A stretch of DNA of 64,000 nucleotides from Rodentibacter myodis (GCF_001999305.1 NZ_MLHQ01000010.1:62001-126000); one strand, 5' to 3'; shown: positions 50,142-59,528, counted from the stretch's first letter. Numbers and translations are program-made. Notes: a model not told the origin generated them from the sequence alone.

Positions 50142-51271
50142 TAGGATGTCCCCTCAAAAATAGATGCAACAGCACGTTTTCCTTTTTTCCCTTTTTTACC
50201 CTTACGTTTACGGGCTTTTTCCGCTTTCGCCGAATAGGCATCCGGTGTCCACACGCCGTCTTCTTTAAAGCGTAGTTCGGTTTGCGTGCCACCATTTCGG
50301 CTTAACGTAAAACGTCGCCCCATCAAAAAGAAAATGGCATCAATATCATATTCTTCGCAAATGATGTGTACCCGTTGCCCCGGTTGCCATAATGTCCCGT
50401 CTTGCATTTTATGATCCGGCACAATAATCGTGAGCGTAAAACCCTCTAAAATACTGTCGGCAATATACTTCTTCGCCCACTTTTGCAGTGCTTCAAGATT
50501 ATCCACATCTGACACAACCACAGTTTTGGGTTTATAAGTCGTCATATCCGGCGCGCGATAAACCCATTTCAAATCATTTTTATTGTCTGTGCCTTGCTTA
50601 CCGTGGCTTTGCGCAAGAAAGGTCACCTCGCTGAAACGATTGGACATATCAAAGGTTAAATCCGCTTGCTCAAAGTTATTGCGCTTGCCGTCTTTGGTGC
50701 AACAAAGTGTCGCTACAGGCGGCGTACTGTAATCTGCGCCACCTACAATCAATGTGCCATTTGGCTCAAACCAAATATGCACCCCGGCAGCATTTGCACA
50801 GCGCATTGCCGCATTCCACGCGGTTTCGCCTACTTCAATGTCCACTTTATCCAGTGTTGGGTTGTTTTCGGCTTTGAGTTGCACTTGTTTAATCCCAAGC
50901 GGCGCAACAATTTTTTTAATGGCATCTAACACCGTCAAGCCTTTTACATTCGTAATAGGGGCGGAGCAGTCCACTAAAATGCTCGCACGGTCGCGACCGT
51001 TTAAACTATAAGAACGTCCCATTTTACCGATTGAATGCTGTGTCGTATCCACAATGCCCGTCATCACCAACTCATTATTTATTCGCACTTTGACTTCCGC
51101 CCCTGAAAAATCAGGCAAGACAGTGCTGTCAGACGGCACACCCAAATCAAATCGAAACGCATCGGCAGGAATTAAAAAATCGCTATCAATGTCATAGCTT
51201 TTCCAACGATTATGCACGCGGCCATCAATTTCAACGACCACGTCGTTGTTATACGGATAATTATTTGACAT
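50141..51271 (-). CDS. Late control D / baseplate hub protein (Mu gp44)
   Basis: 376 residues of the gpD/gp27-like hub family. It has VVEIDGRVHNRWKSYDIDSD at the N-terminus and a PAPR-type central domain (VLDAIKKIVAPLGIKQVQL). The C-terminus is a highly basic Lys/Arg/Gly run (EKARKRKGKKGKKGKR), unusual for a hub and possibly DNA- or membrane-contacting. It overlaps gp43 by 11 nt. Confidence 0.88.
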   Translation of the reverse strand: MSNNYPYNNDVVVEIDGRVHNRWKSYDIDSDFLIPADAFRFDLGVPSDSTVLPDFSGAEVKVRINNELVMTGIVDTTQHSIGKMGRSYSLNGRDRASILVDCSAPITNVKGLTVLDAIKKIVAPLGIKQVQLKAENNPTLDKVDIEVGETAWNAAMRCANAAGVHIWFEPNGTLIVGGADYSTPPVATLCCTKDGKRNNFEQADLTFDMSNRFSEVTFLAQSHGKQGTDNKNDLKWVYRAPDMTTYKPKTVVVSDVDNLEALQKWAKKYIADSILEGFTLTIIVPDHKMQDGTLWQPGQRVHIICEEYDIDAIFFLMGRRFTLSRNGGTQTELRFKEDGVWTPDAYSAKAEKARKRKGKKGKKGKRAVASIFEGTS

Positions 51272-52598
51272 AACTATTTAACCACTCCCCACGTTCAACT
51301 AAATTTGGATAACGAATTTGCGGATTTAGTCGTAATAATTCATCTGCACGTTGATAGTCGCCGTAAAAAGCGTGTGCAATTTGTTGTACTGTGCCGTCAA
51401 AAGGCACTTCGCGTACCATTAGAGGCGGTTTGCGATTAATTGCGGCAAGCGCAAGCTGGGTAAATTTATGCGCTTTATTGCGTAATTGTTCAGCCGTCTT
51501 ATGCGCAGCCGCATAAAAGCCGGTGTTGGGCGTAGTTAATACCGTAATATTTGCTCCACTGTGTTCTTTATCAATTTGCTCACGCAATAACTGTAAATTC
51601 TCCACAATTTGCGACCGCACTTTCATCGTGATGTCATCAATATCTTGTGGCAATAAATCATCTTCTTCGATTAATTCCGTCCCAATGCGTAATAACGTCA
51701 TACTCACCGCAAGCTGCATCATCAAATGTACCGATTCGATGTCCGCTTTGCTAAAAGAGGCGGTAAGCGATTTTAATGCGGCTTGTTCTTTTGCCGATTT
51801 AATATTTTTCCCGCTTGCCAAATCACCGGGAATGGCTTTAATTTGTCTTATAGTGCGTAACACTTCGTCAAATTTTGCGCGCGTGGTTAAATCTTTACGG
51901 GCAGCAGTTTGTCGTAAGCCCAAATCAATCATTGTGATTAAATCACGCACCGCACGGGTCGATTTAGTTTTAAAACTCTCTTGGGTTACAATCGGTGAGA
52001 CAGCATAATGGGTTTTATCAAAATCAAATAAATGGCGGATTTGCTCAAAACAACCGAACAACGCCCCATACACGCCAAGCAAACGCGATTTTGCATTCGC
52101 CGCAAAGGCGACAATTTCCATAAATTCGCCATATAACGCCATTGCATCATCAACAAAATTTTCAAGTTCATTGAGCAATGCGTCAATTTTTGCCAACAAC
52201 GAATGATTAAACACAAAAATCGGTTTGGCGGGCGTGGACTCAATAAAGGTTAAATCCAATGCCACATAATCAATCATCTCGGCTTTGTGGCGAAAATTTG
52301 CCCCGGTGCAAATCATATTTTGCAAACGACCACGAATAGGATGTACCAACGTTGCTGCGCCTGATTGCTGCAACACATTCAAAAAGCGTTTAAAGTCTGT
52401 GTAATAACCGTCCCCATAAAACACGGCTTGCATTCGCACATTCAGAGGATTTAACCCCAAATCTTCTACGTCTGCACCATTGACAAAGGGGTAAGCGTGT
52501 TCGATTGTGGAGCGATAAAAATCATCATCAACCGAGATCACATCAAAACGCACGCCCCGAAAGCTCGCGTGCTGAACAGGTATTGTCCAACCTTTCAT
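51261..52598 (-). CDS. DNA circularisation/tail protein N (Mu gp43)
   Basis: 445 residues from MKGWTIPVQHASFRGV, with GGGGGTAAAA before the ATG; the upstream in-frame ATG at 52610 lies within that RBS. The N-terminal DNA circularisation domain is as in Mu gpN (RFDVISVDDDFYRSTIEHAYPFVNG). The C-terminus has a LysM-like short segment (AHAFYGDYQRADELLRLNP). Overlaps the hub and adjoins the tape measure gene. Confidence 0.88.
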   Translation of the reverse strand: MKGWTIPVQHASFRGVRFDVISVDDDFYRSTIEHAYPFVNGADVEDLGLNPLNVRMQAVFYGDGYYTDFKRFLNVLQQSGAATLVHPIRGRLQNMICTGANFRHKAEMIDYVALDLTFIESTPAKPIFVFNHSLLAKIDALLNELENFVDDAMALYGEFMEIVAFAANAKSRLLGVYGALFGCFEQIRHLFDFDKTHYAVSPIVTQESFKTKSTRAVRDLITMIDLGLRQTAARKDLTTRAKFDEVLRTIRQIKAIPGDLASGKNIKSAKEQAALKSLTASFSKADIESVHLMMQLAVSMTLLRIGTELIEEDDLLPQDIDDITMKVRSQIVENLQLLREQIDKEHSGANITVLTTPNTGFYAAAHKTAEQLRNKAHKFTQLALAAINRKPPLMVREVPFDGTVQQIAHAFYGDYQRADELLRLNPQIRYPNLVERGEWLNSYVK

Positions 52599-52600
52599 TT

Positions 52601-55045
52601 TTACCCCCAACGTTTCATTTCTTGATATTGATGTTCAGACGTTTGCTCCGCCACAATTCGCCCGTCTAAATCCACTTTAATTTGGTTTTGAATGGTAAAG
52701 TTTTGGCTCTCAATCGCTGTTCTTAATCCATCGCTAATCGTCTGCCCCAAATGTTGAAATTCGGCTTGGTAGTTTGAAAACACAGATAGTTCACCCAATG
52801 TGCGATGTAAAGCTGAATTTGTATCATTGGCACTATTGGTTAAACCACTGTAATCTGTTGTTCTTGCTGCCATAATTTGTTGATACTGTTTAGGGTATTT
52901 AGCTGCAAGACGAGCATTTTCTTCTGCTTGTGCAGCAGATTTAGCCGAATAATCATCTAATATTGCCTGAATAGCTTTACTATCCGCGTCTGTCACATCA
53001 CCTTTTTCTAATCGTGATTTCAAATAATCCAAGGAGGCATTTTTTTGTTGCTTTGAGGTAAAAAGTGAATAAAAACGACTAAAGTCATTAAAGGCAGCAT
53101 TAAGCTCATCATCCACATAACGCACACTATTCATTCCTTTAAACTCCGCTTGCTCCGCTTCGTTTGCAGAACCGTCACGAACTTTATTGAGTAATGTTTT
53201 TGTGCGTAAATTACGATCTGTCACTTGTTTTTCTTTTTCGGGATCTTTTTGAGTATCGCCACTCAAGGTCAAAACAGAACCAAATATACCGGCTAATCTA
53301 GCCACGCTAGCCAACACACTTGAACCAGCCCCACTCAAAGTACTTGCCGTCGTTGCGCCTGAACCTGTCACTGTGGTTCCAACGCCTAACCCTAAACTTC
53401 CTAATCCCCCCATCATATAGCCGCCCAAACCATACATTGCGGCAGAACCGGCAACACTTGCCACTTGCCCGATACCGGCTAATTCGGGGTGATCTTTCAT
53501 TTGGCTAATGAACCACTGATCATAGGCTTTACCGAGATCATTAACTTTGCCTAGTAATGGTTGGGATTGTAAAAATTTCAATGAATCCGCTTTCGCTTCT
53601 ACGGCGGCAGAAGTGGAATTTTTGACACTGACCGCTTTATCAATATTCTTACCTAATTTTCCCTCTTCTAAATTTTCAGAATATTGTGCCGTTTGTTCTT
53701 TGTCGGTGGCTGCAATAACCCCTGCTTTAGCTTGAACATCCGGCATAACTTGAGAAATCAAAAAACCACGTTTTAAATCTAATTGGCGTTGGATTTCTTG
53801 TTTTTCGGTTTCTTTGGTGGCATTGGCGAGCTTTTTACGCAGAGCTTGATACGCTTTATCACCTTTTAGCATTTCCTCTACGATTTTTAATAACACCTGC
53901 ATCGGGTTCATCCCTTTTTTTGCGCCATCGAGCATGGATTTTTCCACATCAATGCCTTTTCCTTTTAATGCAGGGTGATCTAATTTTTTAAGACGGGTTA
54001 CCGTGTCTGCCGCCGTTTGTTTGTTTAACGCATTGCTAACGTTAGTTGCTGCTTCGTCATTTGAACCTGCTTTATTTGCCGCACTTTGTAGCCACGATAA
54101 GATAAATTTAAAATCCTCTATACCAGAATAAGCATTGTTTTTTGCCGTAGATAAGATAGAAGGCAATTTACTCACCATATCCGAGACTTCAAATTTTCCG
54201 TCATAACCGGATTGCAACACCATTTCTAACGCTTTATTAAGATCATTGCCCTTAAAGCCATAATCACTCAACGTTTTAACCAGTGACCCCACATCTTCGC
54301 CGCTCGCATTTGCCGCGATTTGCATTTTTTGAGATGTCCCTAAATTAGCCACGGCTTCATCAAAGTTCATTCCGCCTTTTAGCATACCGTCTAAGCCTTG
54401 TAAGGCTTGATCAGCAGTTCCCCCATATTTATCGACAGTATCTAATACGGCTTGATTAATTTTGGCAAAACCCTCATTTTTGATATAGTCGGCAGACTTA
54501 TCGCTAAATGCTGTTAATGCCACTTCTGCAACATTGCTATCCCATTGCTTTTTATCATTAAGGGCAGGGGCAATCTTATTTTTTATGCCTACCGCACCGG
54601 CAACTATCGCACCACCTGCACGCATAAAACCAGCAGCACGCTGTCCCCAAGTCGTTTTCCCCATTTCCGCATTTAAACTTGCAATTTTAGCTCGTGTAAC
54701 TTCTGCCGCACGAGCAAGTTCTCGGCTGCTTGCCATGCCACTGGCTCGCAAACGTTGATAAGCAGCAATAGTCTGTGCAATTTCCCGCTGAATGGTATTC
54801 TCACTACGTATACCAAGGCTCTCACGGTCGCGAGCCACAACGCGGGCGGCTTGTTGCATTTGACGGAATGATTGTTCCGTAACTCTCGCTGTACGACGTA
54901 CACTTTCTTGTTGTCTTGTGCCACTTTGTACCGTTTGATTTGTTATTTCTTGTGTCGCTTTATTTACATTGCCACGCATTTTATCAATCACGCGACTGGC
55001 ATAATCCTGCGCTTTTAATGCTAACGCCAAGGTCATTTTTGCCAT
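52601..55045 (-). CDS. Tail tape measure protein (Mu gp42)
   Basis: 814 residues. Long helical N-terminal part (about 1-120 coiled coil with Gln/Arg-rich RQQESVRRTARVTEQSFR), the TP901-type core with repeated ALQGLDGML and GMNFDEAVANLGTS segments, and hydrophobic Gly-rich segments near 540-610 (VAGSAAMYGLGGYMMGGLGSL) that can insert into the host membrane. It sets tail length. It starts at 55045, preceded by three phased TTTAAA elements. Confidence 0.92.
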   Translation of the reverse strand: MAKMTLALALKAQDYASRVIDKMRGNVNKATQEITNQTVQSGTRQQESVRRTARVTEQSFRQMQQAARVVARDRESLGIRSENTIQREIAQTIAAYQRLRASGMASSRELARAAEVTRAKIASLNAEMGKTTWGQRAAGFMRAGGAIVAGAVGIKNKIAPALNDKKQWDSNVAEVALTAFSDKSADYIKNEGFAKINQAVLDTVDKYGGTADQALQGLDGMLKGGMNFDEAVANLGTSQKMQIAANASGEDVGSLVKTLSDYGFKGNDLNKALEMVLQSGYDGKFEVSDMVSKLPSILSTAKNNAYSGIEDFKFILSWLQSAANKAGSNDEAATNVSNALNKQTAADTVTRLKKLDHPALKGKGIDVEKSMLDGAKKGMNPMQVLLKIVEEMLKGDKAYQALRKKLANATKETEKQEIQRQLDLKRGFLISQVMPDVQAKAGVIAATDKEQTAQYSENLEEGKLGKNIDKAVSVKNSTSAAVEAKADSLKFLQSQPLLGKVNDLGKAYDQWFISQMKDHPELAGIGQVASVAGSAAMYGLGGYMMGGLGSLGLGVGTTVTGSGATTASTLSGAGSSVLASVARLAGIFGSVLTLSGDTQKDPEKEKQVTDRNLRTKTLLNKVRDGSANEAEQAEFKGMNSVRYVDDELNAAFNDFSRFYSLFTSKQQKNASLDYLKSRLEKGDVTDADSKAIQAILDDYSAKSAAQAEENARLAAKYPKQYQQIMAARTTDYSGLTNSANDTNSALHRTLGELSVFSNYQAEFQHLGQTISDGLRTAIESQNFTIQNQIKVDLDGRIVAEQTSEHQYQEMKRWG

Positions 55046-55047
55046 TT

Positions 55048-55075
55048 TTTAAACCCTTTTTAAACTCATTTTAAA
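55048..55075. repeat. Three TTTAAA elements phased at 11 bp
   Basis: TTTAAA centres at 55050.5, 55061.5 and 55072.5, exactly 11 bp apart, between the chaperone extension and the tape measure start. Similar sets occur at 49114-49152 and 61629-61668. Confidence 0.6.
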
Positions 55076-55092
55076 TCTACAAAAAAAGGGGC

Positions 55093-55655
55093 TTATGCCC
55101 CCTTATTTTTACGACGCATAAAGTTGTAATGCACCGTATCGCCTTTTTCCGCCTGCGGTTTAATCCCTTGCGATTTTTGCCAGCTCGCTATCCACGCAGC
55201 CACTTCTGCGTGACACATTGCCCGCACTTGTGTCGCCGTAAAGCCAAATTTTGCAAGCAACATTACCGCACTGCGATAATTTTGCTCTGCTTCAAACACA
55301 CCATAGCGTTGTTTTATTCGGCGTTTGCTTGGCTCAGGTTTTCCCCAGCGTCGATATGCTTTTTTCGCAAATCCGCAATCGCTTCCGTTATCAGCACATA
55401 ATCATCGGTGGCAAGCGTATTCAGCAAAAATTGCGGTGTAAGCGTCTCTTTCGGTATGCCAATCACCTTAAATTGCTCGGATAAATACGCTAAATCCACT
55501 AACATTTGCTCGGCTTTATTGAGTTTTTCTTTGCCGTCTAAACCCAAATCGGCGATTTTCTCAAGTGCCGCACATTCTCTACCTAAGGTCAGTAAACGTG
55601 GCTCAATATCAAAATAACGTTTGCCCTGATAAGGGATACCCAATAATAAACGCAT
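55093..55655 (-). CDS. Tail assembly chaperone frameshift fusion (gpG-gpGT type)
   Basis: The 113-residue frame 55655-55314 carries A AAA AAG at 55365-55359 (codons 98-99). After a -1 slip the ribosome enters an open frame with no stop until 55093, giving 99 + 88 = 187 residues. The extension reads AYRRWGKPEPSKRRIKQRYG and continues through VFEAEQNYRSAVMLLAKFG. It overlaps with, and has no independent start site before, the downstream reading frame. A short product and a slipped product both binding the tape measure are the rule in long-tailed phages, including Mu. Confidence 0.78.
55314..55655 (-). CDS. Tail assembly chaperone, short form (Mu gp41)
   Basis: 113 residues, helical (LGRECAALEKIADLGLDGKEKLNKAEQMLVDLAYLSEQ). 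The unshifted product of the chaperone gene; it starts at 55655, overlapping the tail tube stop by one base (TAATG). Its last 15 codons overlap the -1 extension frame. Confidence 0.85.
   Translation of the reverse strand: MRLLLGIPYQGKRYFDIEPRLLTLGRECAALEKIADLGLDGKEKLNKAEQMLVDLAYLSEQFKVIGIPKETLTPQFLLNTLATDDYVLITEAIADLRKKHIDAGENLSQANAE
55359..55365 (-). promoter_or_regulatory. Slippery heptamer A AAA AAG
   Basis: In phase with the chaperone frame (cgA AAA AAG), 15 codons before its stop. It is the strongest -1 slippage heptamer known in E. coli. The -1 frame is open across the whole overlap. Confidence 0.75.
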
Positions 55656-56026
55656 TATTCTTTCACCTCTTTTAACGCATTCATTTGGATGTCAATCACC
55701 GCCTCGTTATCCACCGTGTATTTTTCGCCTACTTGGGTGGTAAAACAGCCGAGATAAGAGGTGCGTTTATCATCTTGGTTGAGCGGATAAATGGTGATTT
55801 TGGCATCACTGATTTCAGCCCAATCAATTTCCGAACCGTCAATCGGCATTGCCGCAGTGAGCGAGATTTCCCACGTGGCAATGCCTTTGGCAAAACCACG
55901 CGCACGCCCTTCAGAGTTCATCGTTTTTACCAGCTTGCGCCCGGTTTGCTTGGTGATGTTTAAATCTTGGATTTCGATTTCAACACCATCCACCTCTAAT
56001 ACGGCAGAGCCTGCATATTTTTCCAT
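55655..56026 (-). CDS. Tail tube protein (Mu gp40/M)
   Basis: 123 residues of the phage tail tube family (AGSAVLEVDGVEIEIQDLNI at the N-terminus, CFTTQVGEKYTVDNEAVIDIQMNALKE at the end). Forms the inner tube of the contractile tail beneath the sheath. It starts 10 nt after the sheath stop. Confidence 0.88.
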   Translation of the reverse strand: MEKYAGSAVLEVDGVEIEIQDLNITKQTGRKLVKTMNSEGRARGFAKGIATWEISLTAAMPIDGSEIDWAEISDAKITIYPLNQDDKRTSYLGCFTTQVGEKYTVDNEAVIDIQMNALKEVKE

Positions 56027-56035
56027 TTATGCCCC

Positions 56036-57451
56036 CTATAAAATTAAATCAATACGATTTGCCACAATGTGCAAGCCATTCACTACATCAGCCGGAATGG
56101 CTGTATCTACGCGATTTGGATCTTTGCCGTTACGTACAACCAACAAATTCACTTTGTGCTTATCCACCCCTTCTAAAATTTCTTGGTCTTCTAGGCGGTA
56201 AAGCACATCAAGGATTTCTGACCGCACTTTAGGTGGCGTTTTGTCGGATAACTTATCGCGCGGAAAACGTAACGCAATGCGTTGTTCAATGGCTTTGCGT
56301 GTGTAGTCTAAGGTGCGAATTGTGGTTAAATCCAACCAAGTTGGGTCATCTACATTACTTGGCGATTTCGTGTAAGTGGTAATAGCTCGCACAATTTGCA
56401 CCCGATTATTCACCACCATAATCGGCGTCAAACCGTGAAATAAGGCTTGGTTTACTTCGGTTTTAAGTGGCGTTTCAGTGGCATTGACCGGTGTCAAACC
56501 TTTAATTTCAAGTGTATTAAGCGGTTTTGCCGGATCTTCTTCGCCTGCAATAATCGCGCCAAAACCGGCTGCGATTAAGGCATTGGACTCAATCGCCCCT
56601 TTATACCACCCCACGGTTACACGTTTATCATTAATGTTGCCCGCATAAGTTGTACCGCCCGCCATTGAACCGCGCCAACCCAAGACACCGATACCCGGTT
56701 TTTTCTCGGTTGGGCTTGCAACGGTCTCTAAATGCTCACGTAACACTCTGGCATTTTTGTCATCGGCAAACGGCGAGATAATCACGTGATAATGCTCACC
56801 GGCAACGCTGGCAAGGGCAGCGGATAAATCCGCATTTTCTGCGCCATTGGCAAGAGCTGTCACATTCACTGCCATATCGGCGACGGTCAGCGTTGCACTT
56901 ACCTGAATTTCATTACCAATTTCACCTTTGCATTTCGCCGTTAAATTGACTGTGCCTTCATTCGCTTCGGCATTTACCGGGCAATAATCACCGGCATTAA
57001 TCACCGCACTTAAACGGGTAGCAATGTTTGCTGCCGTTTCTGATTTAGCAATCGACACCGAATAATCCACACCGCCAATCAGCACTTTCAATACACCGGC
57101 ATTGCTCGCCGTACCGTTTAAAACAATAGTACCGGTTGCAGCAACACCTGCTTCATTATCTTTTAAACCGATGGCGGTCAAACGGATCATCGCGTTATTT
57201 TGGATTGCCACACGTGCCATCAAATGCACCCAAGACCCTGCACCAAACGCATTTTTTGCATCGAGATCAGAATAAATCGGGGTTGGTGCGCTAAAAGCTG
57301 TTTCACCGCCCAACATCGGTGCAACAATCAAGACATTTTGTTCATTTTGCGGTAATGCACTGATTGCATTACGTGCGTTATATTCCGTGTAAACACCCGG
57401 CAGACGAATACTGCCCGGAATATTGTCAAATTCAATATGGGTTTCACTCAT
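56036..57451 (-). CDS. Tail sheath protein (Mu gp39/L)
   Basis: 471 residues from MSETHIEFDNIPGSIRLPGVYTEYN with CAGGAGAAAAAC upstream; the frame extends 10 codons further. Contractile sheath family with GVLGWRGSMAGGTTYAGNINDKRVTV and LTTIRTLDYTRKAIEQRI in the C-terminal domain. The start overlaps the gp38 stop by 8 nt. Confidence 0.93.
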   Translation of the reverse strand: MSETHIEFDNIPGSIRLPGVYTEYNARNAISALPQNEQNVLIVAPMLGGETAFSAPTPIYSDLDAKNAFGAGSWVHLMARVAIQNNAMIRLTAIGLKDNEAGVAATGTIVLNGTASNAGVLKVLIGGVDYSVSIAKSETAANIATRLSAVINAGDYCPVNAEANEGTVNLTAKCKGEIGNEIQVSATLTVADMAVNVTALANGAENADLSAALASVAGEHYHVIISPFADDKNARVLREHLETVASPTEKKPGIGVLGWRGSMAGGTTYAGNINDKRVTVGWYKGAIESNALIAAGFGAIIAGEEDPAKPLNTLEIKGLTPVNATETPLKTEVNQALFHGLTPIMVVNNRVQIVRAITTYTKSPSNVDDPTWLDLTTIRTLDYTRKAIEQRIALRFPRDKLSDKTPPKVRSEILDVLYRLEDQEILEGVDKHKVNLLVVRNGKDPNRVDTAIPADVVNGLHIVANRIDLIL

Positions 57452-57620
57452 TGTTTTTCTCCTGTTTGCGTGAACGGTCACTTACCACAACTAAATCACC
57501 GTCTTGGATACGGCGTTGATAATAAACAGACGGTTCAACATCCACCGGTGTTTGTTCAATATAAGCAAAGGGGTGGTATTCCATCGGGACTTTCACTCCG
57601 GCTTTAGCTTTAACTTTCAT
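57444..57620 (-). CDS. Mu gp38-like small protein (DUF2635)
   Basis: 58 residues, MKVKAKAGVKVPMEYHPFAY and onwards, ending EKNNE at a TGA that overlaps the sheath start. The size, place and MKVKAKAGVKVP start fit the DUF2635 tail protein of Mu-like phages. AGGAGT lies upstream. Confidence 0.8.
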   Translation of the reverse strand: MKVKAKAGVKVPMEYHPFAYIEQTPVDVEPSVYYQRRIQDGDLVVVSDRSRKQEKNNE

Positions 57621-57624
57621 TTTT

Positions 57625-58056
57625 TTACTCCTTACTCACATCAAGGGCTAACCAAGTGTTGTTATAGAGGGGGAGCAACGTGATACGATGCACCTTGTTA
57701 TATCCGTGCGCCTTGGCAAACTCCTCTGGACTGACGGAAACATTTTTGTAACGCTGGAACCAACCATCATCATTGATAATTCTTTTTTGACACAGTCCCC
57801 CTTTTACCCATTCGCAACGAATAATCACGTGTCCGCTTCCCGCTTCAACGGTTAATCCGCCTTGTTGTGCAATCTGATTCACTACTTGCGCCTGTTGCTC
57901 TGCGTGTTTTCTTTTTTCCGATTGCTGTCGGGCGTTATTATTGGCAGAAATTGCTGCCGTTGTAGCTGCTGTGGTTGCCGCAATAGGCATTACCACCGCA
58001 TTCGCAGAGATAGCGACAGCGGCACATAAAATTGCAGTTAAATAATGTTTTTTCAT
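57625..58056 (-). CDS. Secreted protein of unknown function inside the tail operon
   Basis: 143 residues. A strong signal peptide (MKKHYLTAILCAAVAISANA) is followed by an Ala/Thr stretch, a Gln/Lys helical segment (NARQQSEKRKHAEQQAQ) and a compact C-terminal domain with two Cys (CEWVKGGLCQKR), possibly disulfide bonded. The ATG overlaps the gp37 TGA by 4 nt (ATGA). Mu has no gene here. It may be a cargo gene (superinfection exclusion or host modification) or a lysis accessory factor; I do not recognise it. Confidence 0.75.
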   Translation of the reverse strand: MKKHYLTAILCAAVAISANAVVMPIAATTAATTAAISANNNARQQSEKRKHAEQQAQVVNQIAQQGGLTVEAGSGHVIIRCEWVKGGLCQKRIINDDGWFQRYKNVSVSPEEFAKAHGYNKVHRITLLPLYNNTWLALDVSKE

Positions 58057-58691
58057 TCTTTTGTCTCCACTTCAAACGGCACGACTGCACCGCTCATTGG
58101 GTCATAAATACCACCGCCAATACGTTCCAACATTGGCGCAGGCTCGGAATGCTCGCCCTGATAACGGGTAAACACATAATCAGGATTTTCAATATCACGG
58201 GTTTCTTCTGGGAATAAACCGTCTTCAAGCGGGGCTAAATCGTCATACACTGCTTCATACTCAATGGCATAGGCGGTAATTGCGCCACCTTTAAAAGCGG
58301 CATTGTTAAAAATGGTGCGCACATTGGTAGGTTTGAGTGGTTTAACTAACCGTCCCAAGGTTTGCGCATCCAATAAACGCCGCACCGCTGTAATCAACTG
58401 ATTGACACCCACTTCGCGCTCATTCACCCCACCTTGTCGGGCGGCAAGATTGCTGCGCAAAGAATTGACGGCTACGATAATTACAAAAGTTGCCGTAGAT
58501 TGATGCCGTTTAGCGTTTGTCCCCATTCGCTCAATACGTGACCCGCCAAAGGTCACTAAACACATCGGTAAACGTGACGTGCCTAGGCTGTCTTTGTCCA
58601 GTTCGCCGCCATAGCTTTTTACCGTATTGACTAACCGCCCCAAACCACGTTGTAAACGGTCAACAAGGGCTTGCTCAATTTGTGTTATCAC
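58053..58691 (-). CDS. Mu gp37-like protein (DUF1834)
   Basis: 212 residues of the Mu gpK/gp37 family (MITQIEQALVDRLQRGL; CLVTFGGSRIERMGTNAKRHQSTATFVIIVAVNSLRS). A head-tail joining or tail terminator role is likely by position. Overlaps gp36 by 17 nt. Confidence 0.85.
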   Translation of the reverse strand: MITQIEQALVDRLQRGLGRLVNTVKSYGGELDKDSLGTSRLPMCLVTFGGSRIERMGTNAKRHQSTATFVIIVAVNSLRSNLAARQGGVNEREVGVNQLITAVRRLLDAQTLGRLVKPLKPTNVRTIFNNAAFKGGAITAYAIEYEAVYDDLAPLEDGLFPEETRDIENPDYVFTRYQGEHSEPAPMLERIGGGIYDPMSGAVVPFEVETKE

Positions 58692-59103
58692 GACTAAAAA
58701 TCCTGTTTTTGGGATTAGTAAAAATCACGCCGTTGTCATTGCTGTCTGCATTGTCATCAGCCGGCGGCAAACCAAGCGACATTTTGCCCGTGCTAATATC
58801 TTCAAGCTCTTTTAAGCTCAATTTATAACGGGCAATAATCTCATCGGTAATATCTACGCCCGACATACTCGCCAAACGATACCGAGCCAAATCACAACAA
58901 AGCCGTACAAGATTTTGTGGCACGTTCTCAAGCGGTAGGCGATAACGCGCTGCCAAATAACCATCAATTTGACCGGCACTATCGGACAATGCAATATTCA
59001 ACACGTTTTCATTCACTTTGCCTTCTAAATCACGGTCAGTCAGTTCAATGGCTTGTACTTCACCGACACGCAATACAAAATCTTCAACACTGGCGTAATT
59101 CAT
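58675..59103 (-). CDS. Mu gp36-like head-tail connector (DUF1320)
   Basis: 142 residues. DUF1320 pattern (MNYASVEDFVLRVGEVQAIELTDRD, QIDGYLAARYRLPLENVPQNLVRLCCDLARYRLA). Connector between head and tail in Mu-like phages. Two nucleotides separate it from gp35. Confidence 0.87.
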   Translation of the reverse strand: MNYASVEDFVLRVGEVQAIELTDRDLEGKVNENVLNIALSDSAGQIDGYLAARYRLPLENVPQNLVRLCCDLARYRLASMSGVDITDEIIARYKLSLKELEDISTGKMSLGLPPADDNADSNDNGVIFTNPKNRIFSRDNTN

Positions 59104-59105
59104 CG

Positions 59106-59480
59106 CTACTCCTCACACACAGGGATAAGCTCTAACCACGGATCTTCGGCAAGTAAAATCACTTTATCCGGCGTAATGTCATTCACATCGATGACAGTTT
59201 CAGCTTCTTTCGTAAAACGAAAGCCGGCACGCCCATAGCTTGATTGCGGATGAATAGGACGTAATTTCACGCTGTAAGCCACAGGCTCAATAACATTGCT
59301 CTCTATTTTGACTTGTTCCGCATTGGATTTTTCCGCTTCGTTTTCATCCGGTTTTGGCGTTTCATCCAATACTTTCTCTTCCGGTTTCGGAACATTATCC
59401 GAGACCGTTTCGTCAGCTGGCGGCGGAGTATTGATTTTTTCATCCTTTTCGGATGGCGTTGTTTGTTTTTGACGACCCAT
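59106..59480 (-). CDS. Mu gp35-like protein with acidic Pro/Glu-rich N-terminus
   Basis: 124 residues. Residues 1-65 are low complexity (Pro, Glu, Lys, Asp); the C-terminal half (LRPIHPQSSYGRAGFRFTKEAETVIDV, ILLAEDPWLELIPV) corresponds to the FluMu gp35-type domain. Possible minor head or decoration protein. A hairpin at 59496 lies between it and the major head gene. Confidence 0.75.
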   Translation of the reverse strand: MGRQKQTTPSEKDEKINTPPPADETVSDNVPKPEEKVLDETPKPDENEAEKSNAEQVKIESNVIEPVAYSVKLRPIHPQSSYGRAGFRFTKEAETVIDVNDITPDKVILLAEDPWLELIPVCEE

Positions 59481-59495
59481 TTTCTTTCTCCTAAA

Positions 59496-59513
59496 GGTGG
59501 GCTTAAACCCACC
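59496..59513 (-). terminator. Hairpin between head subunit and gp35
   Basis: GGTGGG/CCCACC with a 6-nt loop, followed on the minus strand by TTTAGG. It may reduce transcription past the abundant major head gene. Confidence 0.5.
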
Positions 59514-59528
59514 ATTTAAATATGTTGA

